Shown here in pieces: positions 9,906 to 18,273 of a DNA stretch of 64,000 bases. How positions within the stretch are numbered: position 1 is the first letter of the stretch; every line of letters starts with the position of its first letter. The stretch covers positions 1 through 64,000 of the forward strand of contig JALHPF010000020.1 of assembly GCA_022842595.1 (NCBI GenBank), read 5' to 3'. A model generated the notes under the pieces. The model worked only from the letters and a program-made list of their open reading frames with translations. It searched no databases and had not been told where the DNA came from. Origin of the DNA: Rubrivivax sp. GTDB taxonomy: Bacteria; Pseudomonadota; Gammaproteobacteria; Burkholderiales; Burkholderiaceae_C. The position numbers and the translations under genes are program-made.

Positions 9906-10799
9906 TCATGCCGGCGTGAAGGGCATCACCCGCATCGACAGGTCGATGGCGCGCACGTCCTTGGTGAGCTTGCCCACCGAGATGCGGTCGACACCGGTGG
10001 CAGCGATGGCGCGGATGCTGTCCAGGTCGACGCCGCCCGAAACTTCCAGCAATGCCGGCTGGTCGCGTGCGGTGTTCAGGGCGTAGGCGGTGTGCATGTC
10101 GGCGAGGCTGAAGTCGTCGAGCAGCACGCTGGTGGCGCCATGGGCCAGGGCTTCTTCCAGTTCGGCCAGGCTTTCCACTTCCACCTGCACCGGCACGCCG
10201 GATTCGAGCGCATACGCCGCCTGCAGCGCCGCGCCCACACCGCCTGCCGCGGCGATGTGGTTCTCCTTGATCAGGATGCCGTCCCACAGTGCCATGCGCT
10301 GGTTGCGGCCGCCGCCGGTGCGCACGGCGTACTTCTGGGCCTGGCGCAGGCCGGGCAGGGTCTTGCGCGTGTCGAGCACGACGCAGCCACGCGGGTTGGG
10401 CGACAGCCCGGCGATCGCATCGACATAGCGCCGCGTCACCGTGGCCACGGCCGACAGCGTCTGCAGGAAGTTCAGCGCGGGCCGCTCGGCGCTGAGCAGG
10501 GCGCGGGCGTTGCCCTCGATGCGGCAGACCACGCTGCCAGCCGCGGCGTGCGCACCTTCGCTGCCCGTCCAGTTGAGCTGGGCCAGGGGGTCCAGCGCGC
10601 GGAAGCAGGCGTCGAACCAGGGCCGTCCGCAGATGATGGCCGCTTCCTTGGCTACCACCTGGGCTTGCGCGCGCCTGCCGGCGGGCACGAGCTGGGCCGT
10701 CCAGTCGCCGCGACCGATGTCTTCGGCCAGGGCGTCGCGCACATTGCGCGTCAGGGCGTCGCGCAGGGTCTCGTTGCTCGGGGGCTTGATCTCGCTCAT
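9906..10799 (-). CDS. nadC: nicotinate-nucleotide pyrophosphorylase (carboxylating)
   Basis: This is quinolinate phosphoribosyltransferase, which converts quinolinate and PRPP to nicotinate mononucleotide, CO2 and pyrophosphate in de novo NAD synthesis. The 297-residue protein has the N-terminal segment [18 protein letters not shown], the substrate-binding stretch [11 protein letters not shown] followed by [24 protein letters not shown], and a C-terminal barrel ending [25 protein letters not shown] is chosen as start; an ATG four codons earlier (10811) is also possible. It is the first gene of the minus-strand train leading into copA and is divergent from the HD-GYP gene at 10898. The nadA and nadB genes are not in the window. 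Confidence 0.95.
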   Translation of the reverse strand: MSEIKPPSNETLRDALTRNVRDALAEDIGRGDWTAQLVPAGRRAQAQVVAKEAAIICGRPWFDACFRALDPLAQLNWTGSEGAHAAAGSVVCRIEGNARALLSAERPALNFLQTLSAVATVTRRYVDAIAGLSPNPRGCVVLDTRKTLPGLRQAQKYAVRTGGGRNQRMALWDGILIKENHIAAAGGVGAALQAAYALESGVPVQVEVESLAELEEALAHGATSVLLDDFSLADMHTAYALNTARDQPALLEVSGGVDLDSIRAIAATGVDRISVGKLTKDVRAIDLSMRVMPFTPA

Positions 10800-10897
10800 G
10801 GGCGCAAGCATAGGGCCGTGGCAGGCTCAAGCTTCCCAGGGGGGCGTCGATAACCGGGGTGTTCCATGTTCGCTCAGTCGCCGACCATCACCCTTGC

Positions 10898-12154
10898 ATG
10901 CTGAAAAAGATTCCTGTCAGCCAGTTGCGCGTAGGCATGCACTTGCACGCACTGGAAGGGCCGTGGATGAGCCACCCCTTCTGGCGGACGCGGTTTGTCG
11001 TCAGCGACCCGGCCGACCTGCGAAAGCTGGGCGAGAGCCCGGTCACCGAAGTCTGGATCGACCCGGCTCTGGGCCTGGATGTTTCCGCACCCGCGGCCGA
11101 CGTTCCGGCCCAGCCCGCCATGCCCCAGCCGCTGGCGGTTCCGATGGCCGGCGCGCCTGCGGCTGCGGCGGCCCCGACTCGCAGTTTCCAGGAAGAAATG
11201 CAGCAGGCCGCGGCCATCTGCAACCGCGCCCGCGAAGCGGTGGTGGCGATGTTCAGCGAAGCGCGCATGGGCCGCACCATCGACGCCGAGGGCGCCCTGC
11301 CGCTGGTGAGCGAGATCGCTGACTCGGTGCAGCGCAACCCCGGCGCCCTGGTCAGCCTGGCGCGGCTGAAGTCGCAGGACGACTACACCTACATGCACTC
11401 GGTGGCCGTGTGCGCGCTGATGGTGGCCCTGGGCCGGCAGATGGGTCTGGACGAAGCGCAGCGCCGCGAGGTCGGCCTTGCCGGGCTGATGCACGACATC
11501 GGCAAGGCCATGATGCCCATGGCCGTGCTGAACAAGCCGGGCAAGCTGACCGAGGAAGAGTATGCCGTCATGCGCACCCACCCCGAGCAGGGCCATGGCC
11601 TGCTGGTCGAGGGCCTGGGCGCCACCCCGGCCATGCTGGATGTGGTGATGCACCATCACGAGCGCATGGACGGCACGGGCTACCCGCACCGCCTGGCAGG
11701 CGAAAGCATCAGTCAGGTTGCCCGCATGGGCGCGATCTGCGATGTCTACGATGCCATCACCAGCAACCGCCCCTACAAACGGGGCTGGGACCCGGCCGAG
11801 AGCATTGCCCGCATGGCCAGCTGGAAGGGGCACTTCGACCCGCTGCTGTTCGGCGCGTTCGTCAAGAGCCTGGGTATCTACCCCACCGGTTCGGTGGTTC
11901 GGCTCGAATCGGGGCGGCTGGCGGTGGTGGTGGAACAGAACGCTGCTGCGCTGGTCTCGCCGGTCGTCAAGGCCTTCTTCTCGACACGCTCTGACCTGCC
12001 GATCACGCCCTTGCTGCTGGACCTGTCGAATCCGGCCAGCAAGGACCGCATCGTCGGCCGCGAGGCTGGGGCCGACCAGCGTTTCCCGCAGGTCAACGAA
12101 CTCTGGGCCGACCCCGCCACGCTGCGACGTGCGAAAGGGCCGATCGGCGGCTGA
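10898..12154 (+). CDS. HD-GYP phosphodiesterase with DUF3391 N-terminus
   Basis: This is a likely cyclic-di-GMP phosphodiesterase that lowers the second messenger controlling motility and biofilm. The 418-residue protein opens with a DUF3391-type region (MLKKIPVSQLRVGMHLHALEG), then an Ala/Pro linker (about 65-95), then a complete HD-GYP domain. His167, the HD pair 199-200 (LMHDIGK), HHER at 253-256 and DGTGYP at 258-263 are all present, so catalysis is expected. The ATG at 10898 is used because DUF3391 proteins start at this point; an ATG at 10859 would add 13 residues. No receiver or membrane segment is seen, so the input signal is unclear. It shares architecture with the degenerate protein at 37875-38993. 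Confidence 0.9.
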   Translation: MLKKIPVSQLRVGMHLHALEGPWMSHPFWRTRFVVSDPADLRKLGESPVTEVWIDPALGLDVSAPAADVPAQPAMPQPLAVPMAGAPAAAAAPTRSFQEEMQQAAAICNRAREAVVAMFSEARMGRTIDAEGALPLVSEIADSVQRNPGALVSLARLKSQDDYTYMHSVAVCALMVALGRQMGLDEAQRREVGLAGLMHDIGKAMMPMAVLNKPGKLTEEEYAVMRTHPEQGHGLLVEGLGATPAMLDVVMHHHERMDGTGYPHRLAGESISQVARMGAICDVYDAITSNRPYKRGWDPAESIARMASWKGHFDPLLFGAFVKSLGIYPTGSVVRLESGRLAVVVEQNAAALVSPVVKAFFSTRSDLPITPLLLDLSNPASKDRIVGREAGADQRFPQVNELWADPATLRRAKGPIGG

Positions 12155-12214
12155 GGCGCGGTCTGCGGGGGCATTGCCTACACTCCACGGCTGACGAATT
12201 TGCCGGGAGATTCA

Positions 12215-13810
12215 ATGTCGCCACCGTTCCTGTCTGCCATGCTGGCTGCGGCCCTCGCCGCCACCCTGGCCCTGGGGGCCCCAGCCCAGGCCCAGACCCT
12301 GCGCTGGGCGAGCCAGGGCGACGCCCAGACCATGGACCCGCATTCGCAGAACGAGAGCCTGACGAACCAGATCAATGGCCAGGTCTACGAGACCCTGGTC
12401 GACCGCGACCGGAAGCTGGAACTGGGCGCACGCCTGGCGCTGAGCTGGCAGCAGACCGGCCCGCTGGCCTGGCGCTTCAAGCTTCGGCCGAACGTGAAGT
12501 TCCACGACGGCAGTGCCTTCACCGCCGACGACGTGGTCTTCACGATGCAGCGTGCGAAGGAAGCCACTTCGCAGCTGAACGTCTACGCCAACGCCCTGGG
12601 CACGGCCACCGCGGTCGACCCGCTGACGGTCGACTTCAGGCTCGAGCGCGTGAACCCGGTGTTCCTGCAGCACCTGAGCACGATTCCGGTGATGAGCCGC
12701 GGCTGGAGCGAGAAGAACAAGGTCACGCGGCCGCTGGACTTCAAGAACAAGGAAGAAAGCTTCGCCTCGTTCAACGCCAACGGCACCGGCCCCTACATGC
12801 TGGCGCAGCGCCAGCCGGGCATCAAGACCACCTTCAAGCGCAACCCGGCCTGGTGGGGCAAGTTCGAGGGCAATGTGCAGGAGATCGTCTACACGCCGAT
12901 TGCCAACGACGCCACCCGGCTGGCGGCGCTGGTCAGCGGCGAGATCGATTTCGTGCTCGACCCGGCGCCGCGCGACGTGGCCCGGCTGCGCAACACCAGC
13001 GGCGTGAAGATCATCGAAGGCCCGGAGAACCGCGTCGTCTTCCTGGGCATGGACCAGGCACGCGACAAGCTGCTGTACGCCAAGGTGCCCGGCGACAAGA
13101 ACCCGTTCAAGGACCGCCGCGTGCGCCTGGCGCTTTACCAGGCGGTGGACATCGAGGCCATCCGCACCAAGCTGCTGAACGGCCAGAGCGCGCCCACCGG
13201 CGGCAACACGCCGTCGCCGGCCGGGGCCTACAACGACCCGCTGATCGAGAGCCGCTTCCCCTTCGACCTGGCCAAGGCCCGCGCGCTGATGGCCGAGGCC
13301 GGCTATGCCGATGGCTTCGAGATCACGCTGGACTGCCCGAACAACCGCTACATCAATGACGAGGAAATCTGCATCGCGCTGGCCAGCATGTGGGCGCAGC
13401 TGAAGGTGAAGGTGCGCGTCAACGCGATGCCGCGCACCACCTATTTCCCGAAGCTGGAGAAGCTGGACACGAGCCTCTTCCTGTACGGCTGGGGCGGCGC
13501 CGTCACCGACGCCGAAACCAGCATGACGCCGCTGATGCGCATTCGCGGCGACAAGGGTGTGGGCCTGTACAACTACGGCAACGTGCGCAACGAAAAATTC
13601 GACGCGCTGGCCGCGCAAAGCAGCGTCGAGGCCGACCCGTCCAAGCGCGAGGAACTGGTGAAGGGTGCGCTGCGCGAGTGGCGCGAGCAGGTCCACACGA
13701 TTCCGCTGCACCGCCAGGTGATTCCCTGGGCGGCTCGCAGCAACGTGAGCGCGGTGCACCGTGCCGACAACTGGCTGGAAGTGCCCTGGGTGACGGTGGC
13801 GCCGAAGTAG
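12215..13810 (+). CDS. ABC transporter substrate-binding protein, family 5 (peptide/nickel type)
   Basis: This periplasmic binding protein would deliver an oligopeptide or similar ligand to an ABC importer. The 531-residue product has a signal peptide (MSPPFLSAMLAAALAATLALG, cleavage after AQA). The mature part has the family pattern TLRWASQGDAQTMDPHSQNE, YETLVDRDRKLEL, LRPNVKFHDGSAFTADDVVFT and NGTGPYML. The ATG at 12215 is chosen because GGGAG precedes it at good spacing. No permease or ATPase genes are adjacent, so it must work with components encoded elsewhere or be an orphan. The ligand cannot be predicted. It converges with the DUF1841 gene. Confidence 0.9.
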   Translation: MSPPFLSAMLAAALAATLALGAPAQAQTLRWASQGDAQTMDPHSQNESLTNQINGQVYETLVDRDRKLELGARLALSWQQTGPLAWRFKLRPNVKFHDGSAFTADDVVFTMQRAKEATSQLNVYANALGTATAVDPLTVDFRLERVNPVFLQHLSTIPVMSRGWSEKNKVTRPLDFKNKEESFASFNANGTGPYMLAQRQPGIKTTFKRNPAWWGKFEGNVQEIVYTPIANDATRLAALVSGEIDFVLDPAPRDVARLRNTSGVKIIEGPENRVVFLGMDQARDKLLYAKVPGDKNPFKDRRVRLALYQAVDIEAIRTKLLNGQSAPTGGNTPSPAGAYNDPLIESRFPFDLAKARALMAEAGYADGFEITLDCPNNRYINDEEICIALASMWAQLKVKVRVNAMPRTTYFPKLEKLDTSLFLYGWGGAVTDAETSMTPLMRIRGDKGVGLYNYGNVRNEKFDALAAQSSVEADPSKREELVKGALREWREQVHTIPLHRQVIPWAARSNVSAVHRADNWLEVPWVTVAPK

Positions 13811-13841
13811 GCGTGCCCGGGCGGCTCCCGGGTCGTGGCGT

Positions 13842-14273
13842 TCAGCGCGTGGCGCGCTGGCGCACCGCCTCGATGTAGGCCTGGCCATCGGGCGGCAGGC
13901 CGCTGCGCTGGCTGGCCCAGATCATCTCGCCCAGGCACTCCATCACCTCGTGGTGGGCGCTGTGCAGTGAATTGCGGCGCGCGGCCAGCAGTTCCACCGC
14001 CTGGCGGATGCCGCTGGGCTGGTCGATGGCCACCTGCTCGGTGATCGAGAGATGCATCGACAGGTGCAGGAACGGGTTGGTGCGGCCTTCCTCGATGGTG
14101 TAAACGGCGGCCAGGGCCGCGGTCTCGTCGGCCAGCTCGGCGTGGTATTCCGGGTGTTCGTCGAGCCAGCGCGCCGCCAGGCTCTGCATCGGATCCAGCG
14201 GCAGCCCCTGGCGCTGGCGCGCATAGGTGCCGCAGAAGAACCGACGCACGTCGTGCTGTGAGGGCTGGAACAT
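13842..14273 (-). CDS. DUF1841 family protein
   Basis: This 143-residue cytosolic protein begins [20 protein letters not shown] and contains [28 protein letters not shown] and [13 protein letters not shown]. That matches DUF1841, a small betaproteobacterial and gammaproteobacterial family of unknown function. The conserved His residues ([14 protein letters not shown]) could bind metal, but that is speculation. A much longer frame extends to 14576, but its N-terminal half is antisense to the nitroreductase gene and does not match the family. The gene is divergent from the nitroreductase gene, with 46 bp between their start codons. Confidence 0.85.
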   Translation of the reverse strand: MFQPSQHDVRRFFCGTYARQRQGLPLDPMQSLAARWLDEHPEYHAELADETAALAAVYTIEEGRTNPFLHLSMHLSITEQVAIDQPSGIRQAVELLAARRNSLHSAHHEVMECLGEMIWASQRSGLPPDGQAYIEAVRQRATR

Positions 14274-14319
14274 GCGCGTATTGTCCGGGGCTTTGCAACT
14301 CCTTTCAGCACCCCACCCC

Positions 14320-14895
14320 ATGCAGATCAGCACCGAACAGCTCTTCACCGACGCCCGCACCCAGAACGGCTGGCTGGACACGCCCGTGTCCGACGCCACG
14401 CTGAAGCAGCTGTACGAGCTGTACCAGTGGGGCCCGACCTCGGCCAACTGCAGCCCGGCGCGGGTGATCTTCGTGCGCGGTTCCGAGGCCAAGGCCAAGC
14501 TGGTGGCCTGCATGTCCGACGGCAACAAGGCCAAGGTGTCGCAGGCGCCCGTGACCGCCATCATCGGCATGGACATGGCGTTCTACGAGAAGCTGCCGCA
14601 GCTGTTCCCGCATGCCGACGCAAAGAGCTGGTTCGTCGGCAACGAAGCCATGATCAAGGCGACGGCCTTTCGCAACTCGTCCCTGCAGGGCGCCTACCTG
14701 ATGCTGGCGGCGCGCGCCCTGGGCCTGGGTTGCGGGCCGATGAGCGGCTTCGACGCTGGCGCGCTCGACGCCGCGTTCTGGGCCGGCACCACGGTGAAGA
14801 CCAACTTCGTCTGCTCGCTGGGACATGGCGACCCGGCCAAGGTCTTCCCGCGCAGCCCGCGCCTGGCCTTCGAGGAAGCCTGCCAGCTTGCCTGA
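14320..14895 (+). CDS. nitroreductase family protein, RutE/malonic semialdehyde reductase-like
   Basis: This 191-residue flavoprotein of the nitroreductase fold has the layout of the RutE/HadB-like branch: [21 protein letters not shown], the FMN-contact segment [12 protein letters not shown], then [20 protein letters not shown] with GPMSGFD, and a C-terminal SLGHGDPAK. RutE reduces malonic semialdehyde in uracil breakdown, but no other rut gene is present here, so the substrate is open. The start is the ATG giving MQISTEQLF. The downstream permease overlaps its stop, implying co-transcription and translational coupling. Confidence 0.85.
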   Translation: MQISTEQLFTDARTQNGWLDTPVSDATLKQLYELYQWGPTSANCSPARVIFVRGSEAKAKLVACMSDGNKAKVSQAPVTAIIGMDMAFYEKLPQLFPHADAKSWFVGNEAMIKATAFRNSSLQGAYLMLAARALGLGCGPMSGFDAGALDAAFWAGTTVKTNFVCSLGHGDPAKVFPRSPRLAFEEACQLA

Positions 14896-15670
14896 ATTCC
14901 TGGCCGCGCTCTGGCGCAGCGGCACGATCGTCAACGACCCCTGGTTCTACGCCGTCGCGGTACCGGCGGTGCTGATGACGGGGCTGGCCAAGAGCGGCTT
15001 CGCCAGCGGCTTCGGCTCGCTGGCGGTGCCACTGCTGGCCTTGACGATGCCGGTGCCGCAGGCTGCGGCCATCCTGCTGCCGCTGCTGCTGGTGATGGAC
15101 GCCACCGGCCTGCAGCAGCTGTGGGCCGACCGCGACCGCGCGCTGGTGCGGCGGCTCGTGCCCTGGGGCCTGGCCGGCATCGGCGTGGGTTGGGTGGGCT
15201 TCGGCCTGCTCTCGGCGAAGGCCGTGGCCGGCATCGTCGGCGCCATGACGCTGGCCTTCCTGGCACAGAGGCTGCTGTTCAAGCCGCGCGCCGACGGTCG
15301 CCCGCCGCGCGCCTGGCTGGGTCCGGCCTGCGCCACCGCCGCTGGCTTCACCAGCTTCGTGGCGCATGCCGGCGGGCCGCCGATCAGCGCCTACACACTC
15401 CCGCTGAAGCTGAACCCACGCGTGCTGAGCGCCACACTGGCGGTTTTCTTCGCCGCCGTGAACCTGGCCAAGTGGGGCCCGTACGCGATGCTCGGGCTGA
15501 TCGACCTGCGCAACATGGCCACCTCGGTGTTGCTGATGCCGCTGGCACCGCTGGGGGTGTGGCTGGGCGTTCGGCTGCTGGGCCGCATGCGCCCGGTGGT
15601 GTTCTACCGCGTGGCCTACACCGGCATGCTGCTGACGGGGCTGAAGCTGCTGTGGGACGGCCTGCGCTGA
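14888..15670 (+). CDS. sulfite exporter TauE/SafE family permease
   Basis: This 260-residue inner-membrane protein has about seven to eight hydrophobic helices. It contains the TauE/SafE hallmarks [21 protein letters not shown] near the start and [16 protein letters not shown] in the middle. Family members are proposed exporters of sulfite, sulfoacetate or related organic anions. The TTG at 14888 is chosen as start because it lies within the last codons of the nitroreductase gene, which is typical of translational coupling, and because the longer frame adds a non-hydrophobic arginine-rich stretch. The transported anion is unknown. Confidence 0.85.
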   Translation: MPEFLAALWRSGTIVNDPWFYAVAVPAVLMTGLAKSGFASGFGSLAVPLLALTMPVPQAAAILLPLLLVMDATGLQQLWADRDRALVRRLVPWGLAGIGVGWVGFGLLSAKAVAGIVGAMTLAFLAQRLLFKPRADGRPPRAWLGPACATAAGFTSFVAHAGGPPISAYTLPLKLNPRVLSATLAVFFAAVNLAKWGPYAMLGLIDLRNMATSVLLMPLAPLGVWLGVRLLGRMRPVVFYRVAYTGMLLTGLKLLWDGLR

Positions 15671-15716
15671 ACTGGCCGCCGCCTTGGCTACCATTGCCGG
15701 GCAGCAGGAGAACCCC

Positions 15717-16331
15717 ATGCCCGTGATCGTGGTTGCCAACCCCAAGGGTGGCGTCGGCAAAAGCACCCTGGCCACCAACCTGGCCGGGGCGCTGGCCGCC
15801 GCAGGCCATGCCGTGATGCTGGGCGACGTCGACCGCCAGCAGTCCAGCCGCCAATGGCTGGGCCAGCGCCCGCCGCAGCTGCCCACCATCCGTGGCTGGG
15901 ACGTCACTTCGGACCACATCGTGCGCCCGCCCAAGGGCACCACCCACGTCGTGCTCGACACGCCTGCCGGGCTGCATGGCAAGCGCCTGGACGCGGTGTT
16001 GAAGATCGCCGACCGGCTGCTGGTGCCGCTGCAGCCCAGCCTGTTCGATATCCAGGCCACCCATGCCTTCGTCGCCGAACTGCGCGGTCACAAGCGCGCT
16101 GGCGACGTCAAGCTCGGCCTGGTGGGCATGCGGGTGCGTGACCACACCCGGGCCAGCGAACAACTGCACCAGTACCTGGCGACGCTGAAGCTGCCGGTGG
16201 TGGCCGAGCTGCGCGACACCCAGAACTACGTGCAGCTGGCCGCGCGCGGCCTGACCTTGTGGGACGTGGCCCCCGGCCGCGTCGAACGCGATCTGGCCCA
16301 GTGGCAGCCGCTGCTGGCCTGGCTGCACTGA
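15717..16331 (+). CDS. ParA-like ATPase (orphan)
   Basis: This 204-residue P-loop ATPase of the ParA/MinD type has the deviant Walker A KGGVGKST at residues 10-17 of MPVIVVANPKGGVGKSTLATNLAG. LGDVDRQQSSRQWL follows, and the Walker B-like VVLDTPAGLHG carries the conserved Asp. The protein lacks the N-terminal helix-turn-helix of plasmid ParA and has no ParB beside it, so it probably positions some cellular cargo or regulates another protein rather than segregating DNA. It follows the permease by 46 bp and precedes the MaoC-like gene by 18 bp. The start codon is preceded by a CAGGAG ribosome-binding site. Confidence 0.87.
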   Translation: MPVIVVANPKGGVGKSTLATNLAGALAAAGHAVMLGDVDRQQSSRQWLGQRPPQLPTIRGWDVTSDHIVRPPKGTTHVVLDTPAGLHGKRLDAVLKIADRLLVPLQPSLFDIQATHAFVAELRGHKRAGDVKLGLVGMRVRDHTRASEQLHQYLATLKLPVVAELRDTQNYVQLAARGLTLWDVAPGRVERDLAQWQPLLAWLH

Positions 16332-16349
16332 ACCCCCTGCGAGAACCGC

Positions 16350-16799
16350 ATGCAGTACAAGAACTTGGCTGAACTGCAGCCCCTGGTGGGCCAGGAACTG
16401 GGTGTCAGCGACTGGGTGGTGGTTGACCAGGCGCGCATCGACCAGTTTGCCCAGGCCACTGGCGACCTCCAGTGGATCCACACCGACCCGGCACGGGCCG
16501 CCGCCGGGCCGTTTGGCGCCACTGTCGCCCATGGCTTTCTCACGCTGAGCCTGCTCCCCGTGCTGTTCGACACCGGCTTCCAGGTGGCTGACGTGAAGAT
16601 GGGCATCAACTACGGCCTGAACCGCGTGCGCTTCGTGGCACCCGTTCGCGTCGGCAGCCGGCTGCGTGGCCGCTTCAAGCTGCTGGCCTATGAAATGCTG
16701 GAGGGCGGCGCCCAACTCGTCGTCGAGGCCACGGTCGAACTCGAAGGCTCGGCCAAGCCGGCTTGCGTCGCCGAGACGGTGTCGCGACGATACGTCTAG
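16350..16799 (+). CDS. MaoC-like dehydratase (hot-dog fold)
   Basis: This 149-residue single hot-dog domain has the MaoC/R-specific enoyl-CoA hydratase pattern FAQATGDLQWIHTDPARAAA, with catalytic Asp and His in GDxxxIHxD, then GATVAHGFLTLSLLP and INYGLNRVRFVAPVRVGSRLRG. It would hydrate trans-2-enoyl-CoA, supplying R-3-hydroxyacyl-CoA for lipid or polyhydroxyalkanoate metabolism; the acyl chain preference cannot be read. It is the last gene before the 16.8-17.5 kb repeat element. Confidence 0.88.
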   Translation: MQYKNLAELQPLVGQELGVSDWVVVDQARIDQFAQATGDLQWIHTDPARAAAGPFGATVAHGFLTLSLLPVLFDTGFQVADVKMGINYGLNRVRFVAPVRVGSRLRGRFKLLAYEMLEGGAQLVVEATVELEGSAKPACVAETVSRRYV

Positions 16800-16928
16800 G
16801 CGTGGCTTCACGCGGCGCCGAAAACGGATCGACTGATGCATGGTCGGCTTTGCTGGCGACCCAAAGTACACACCCGGCCCAGAGCGGCCGTCCGATTGGG
16901 TGCTGTCTGCTTGCCTGCTTGGTCCCTC

Positions 16929-17169
16929 TGCAAAGGCAGGCTGGGGCTGGCTGTGGCGCTTATCCTCGGCGGTCTCCGCTTCGCTCCGACTGCCCTGCGG
17001 TGCTCGGTCCCGCGGCCCCGCCGCCGAACTCGCTTCGTTCGCTGCGCTCACTCCGCTCAAACACCTGCGGCGAGTCAGAGGTTGATTCGCGCTGCGCGCG
17101 AGGGCCGCGGGCCCTGTGCTCCTCGGCGCCTCCCATGCGCGCCACAGCCAGCCCCAGCCCACCTTTGCA
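16929..17169. repeat. 31-bp inverted repeat pair
   Basis: The left arm (16929-16959) begins TGCAAAGGCAGGCTGGGGCT; the right arm (17139-17169) is its reverse complement with two mismatches. The arms are 179 bp apart. Inside lies a smaller hairpin, AGGGCC..GGCCCT, at 17101-17115. Confidence 0.8.
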
Positions 17170-17213
17170 ACCACCGTGTCTTCTCTCCTCCGTCGCGCGC
17201 CGACATGTCGTCT

Positions 17214-17343
17214 GGGCTGGGTGAGTCGGGTGGCCCCTGGAGCGAAGTAAAGGAGGAGACTTCGGCCGCCCGTGAGCCGAAGGCTCATGGGCGGCCGAAG
17301 GCGGGGGACATGAGCGGAAGGGGCCACCCGGCTCGCCCAGCCC
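17214..17343. repeat. 25-bp inverted repeat enclosing a second hairpin
   Basis: The left arm at 17214-17238 (GGGCTGGGTGAGTCGGGTGG...) pairs with 17319-17343 with two mismatches. In between, CTTCGGCCGCCCGTGAGCC (17260-17278) pairs with 17282-17300 across a 3-base loop with one mismatch. Together they could form a long two-level hairpin or cruciform. Confidence 0.8.
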
Positions 17344-17538
17344 ACGGGACCCACTTCGACAGCCGAAGGAGTCCGACCCGAACGACAGCAACGGGCCGTG
17401 AACAGCCGTTCGCCAACTCGCTTGAAAGCAGGCGATCATCAGCATTGCCTGCATGGACTCCCCCAAAGTGGGGAACTGGGCGATCTTGTAACGGCCGCCA
17501 CAATGCTTCCTGAATAGATCTTTCTGCAAAGGCGCGTC

Positions 17539-18273
17539 ATGAAGGTCCTTCTCGTCGATGACCATCCGCTGATCCTTTCCGCCTTGCAGGCCGTGATCCA
17601 GTCCATCGGCAGCGACACCAAGGTGGTGGGCACCGAAAGTGCCGCTGCCGCCCGCGCCGCGCTGCGCGCCGACAGCGACTTCGACCTCGTGCTGCTCGAC
17701 CTGGCCCTGGGCGATGCCGACGGCTTCGACGTGCTGGTCGAATTCCGCAGCACCTACCCGGCGGTGCCGGTGGTGGTGGTGTCGGCATCGGAACGCACGA
17801 GCGACGTCATTCGGGCCATCGACAGCGGCGCCATGGGCTTCGTGCCCAAGAGTTCGTCGCACAGCGTGCTGCATGAAGCACTGCGCATGGTGATGTCGGG
17901 CTCGATGTATGTGCCACCTTCGATGCTGGGGCTGGAATTCGGCCGTACGCCCGGCCATGTGCCTTCGGCCGCAGCCGCTGGCGACGCGCCGCTGGGCGCG
18001 CAGGCGCGGCCGGAGGCGCACCAGAAGCTGCCCAGCATCGAAGACATCGGCCTCACGCCGCGCCAGGCCGAGGTGATGGGCCTGCTGTTGCAGGGCCTGC
18101 CGAACAAGCTGATCGCGCGCCAGCTGAACCTGTCGGTCGAGACCGTGAAGGATCATGTGGCCGCCGTGCTGCGCGCGCTGGGTGTCAGCTCGCGCACCCA
18201 GGCTGTGCTCGCCGTCAGCCAGATGACGCAGGGGCAGGGCGGCTTCTTCACGCGCCGACCGGCCACGCGCTGA
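17539..18273 (+). CDS. response regulator, REC plus LuxR-type HTH
   Basis: This 244-residue two-component response regulator has a receiver domain at about 1-120 with acidic Asp7/Asp8, phospho-acceptor Asp54 (LVLLDLALGD) and Lys104 (GFVPKSS). A linker with Ala/Gly follows, then a GerE/LuxR helix-turn-helix at about 170-228 (GLTPRQAEVMGLLLQGLPNK, SVETVKDHVAAVLRALGV). It should bind DNA when phosphorylated. The stop overlaps the start of the hybrid kinase by one base (TGATG), so the two form a cognate unit. Targets are unknown. Its upstream flank is the nested-repeat element. Confidence 0.92.
   Translation: MKVLLVDDHPLILSALQAVIQSIGSDTKVVGTESAAAARAALRADSDFDLVLLDLALGDADGFDVLVEFRSTYPAVPVVVVSASERTSDVIRAIDSGAMGFVPKSSSHSVLHEALRMVMSGSMYVPPSMLGLEFGRTPGHVPSAAAAGDAPLGAQARPEAHQKLPSIEDIGLTPRQAEVMGLLLQGLPNKLIARQLNLSVETVKDHVAAVLRALGVSSRTQAVLAVSQMTQGQGGFFTRRPATR

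Larger units (their letters stand above)
16800..17538. repeat. gene-free element of nested inverted repeats
   Basis: This 739-bp gap has no convincing gene but holds at least three separate inverted repeats. One has 31-bp arms at 16929-16959 and 17139-17169. A second has 25-bp arms at 17214-17238 and 17319-17343, and enclosed in it is a third with 19-bp arms at 17260-17278 and 17282-17300. GC-rich words such as CTTCGTTCGCTGCGCTCACT recur. Open frames exist in all directions, but their products are arginine/serine-rich and look like translated repeat. The layout suggests a non-coding repeat family or the remains of a small mobile element. No transposase is present. Confidence 0.6.

Noticed and set aside
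7934-9919. 661-codon open frame opposite copA
   Set aside because: It is a His/Gln/Arg-rich shadow of a well-supported copper ATPase.
13816-13832. CCCGGG-CGGCT-CCCGGG hairpin between convergent genes as a terminator
   Set aside because: The 6-bp GC stem has no T-run, so it cannot be called an intrinsic terminator.
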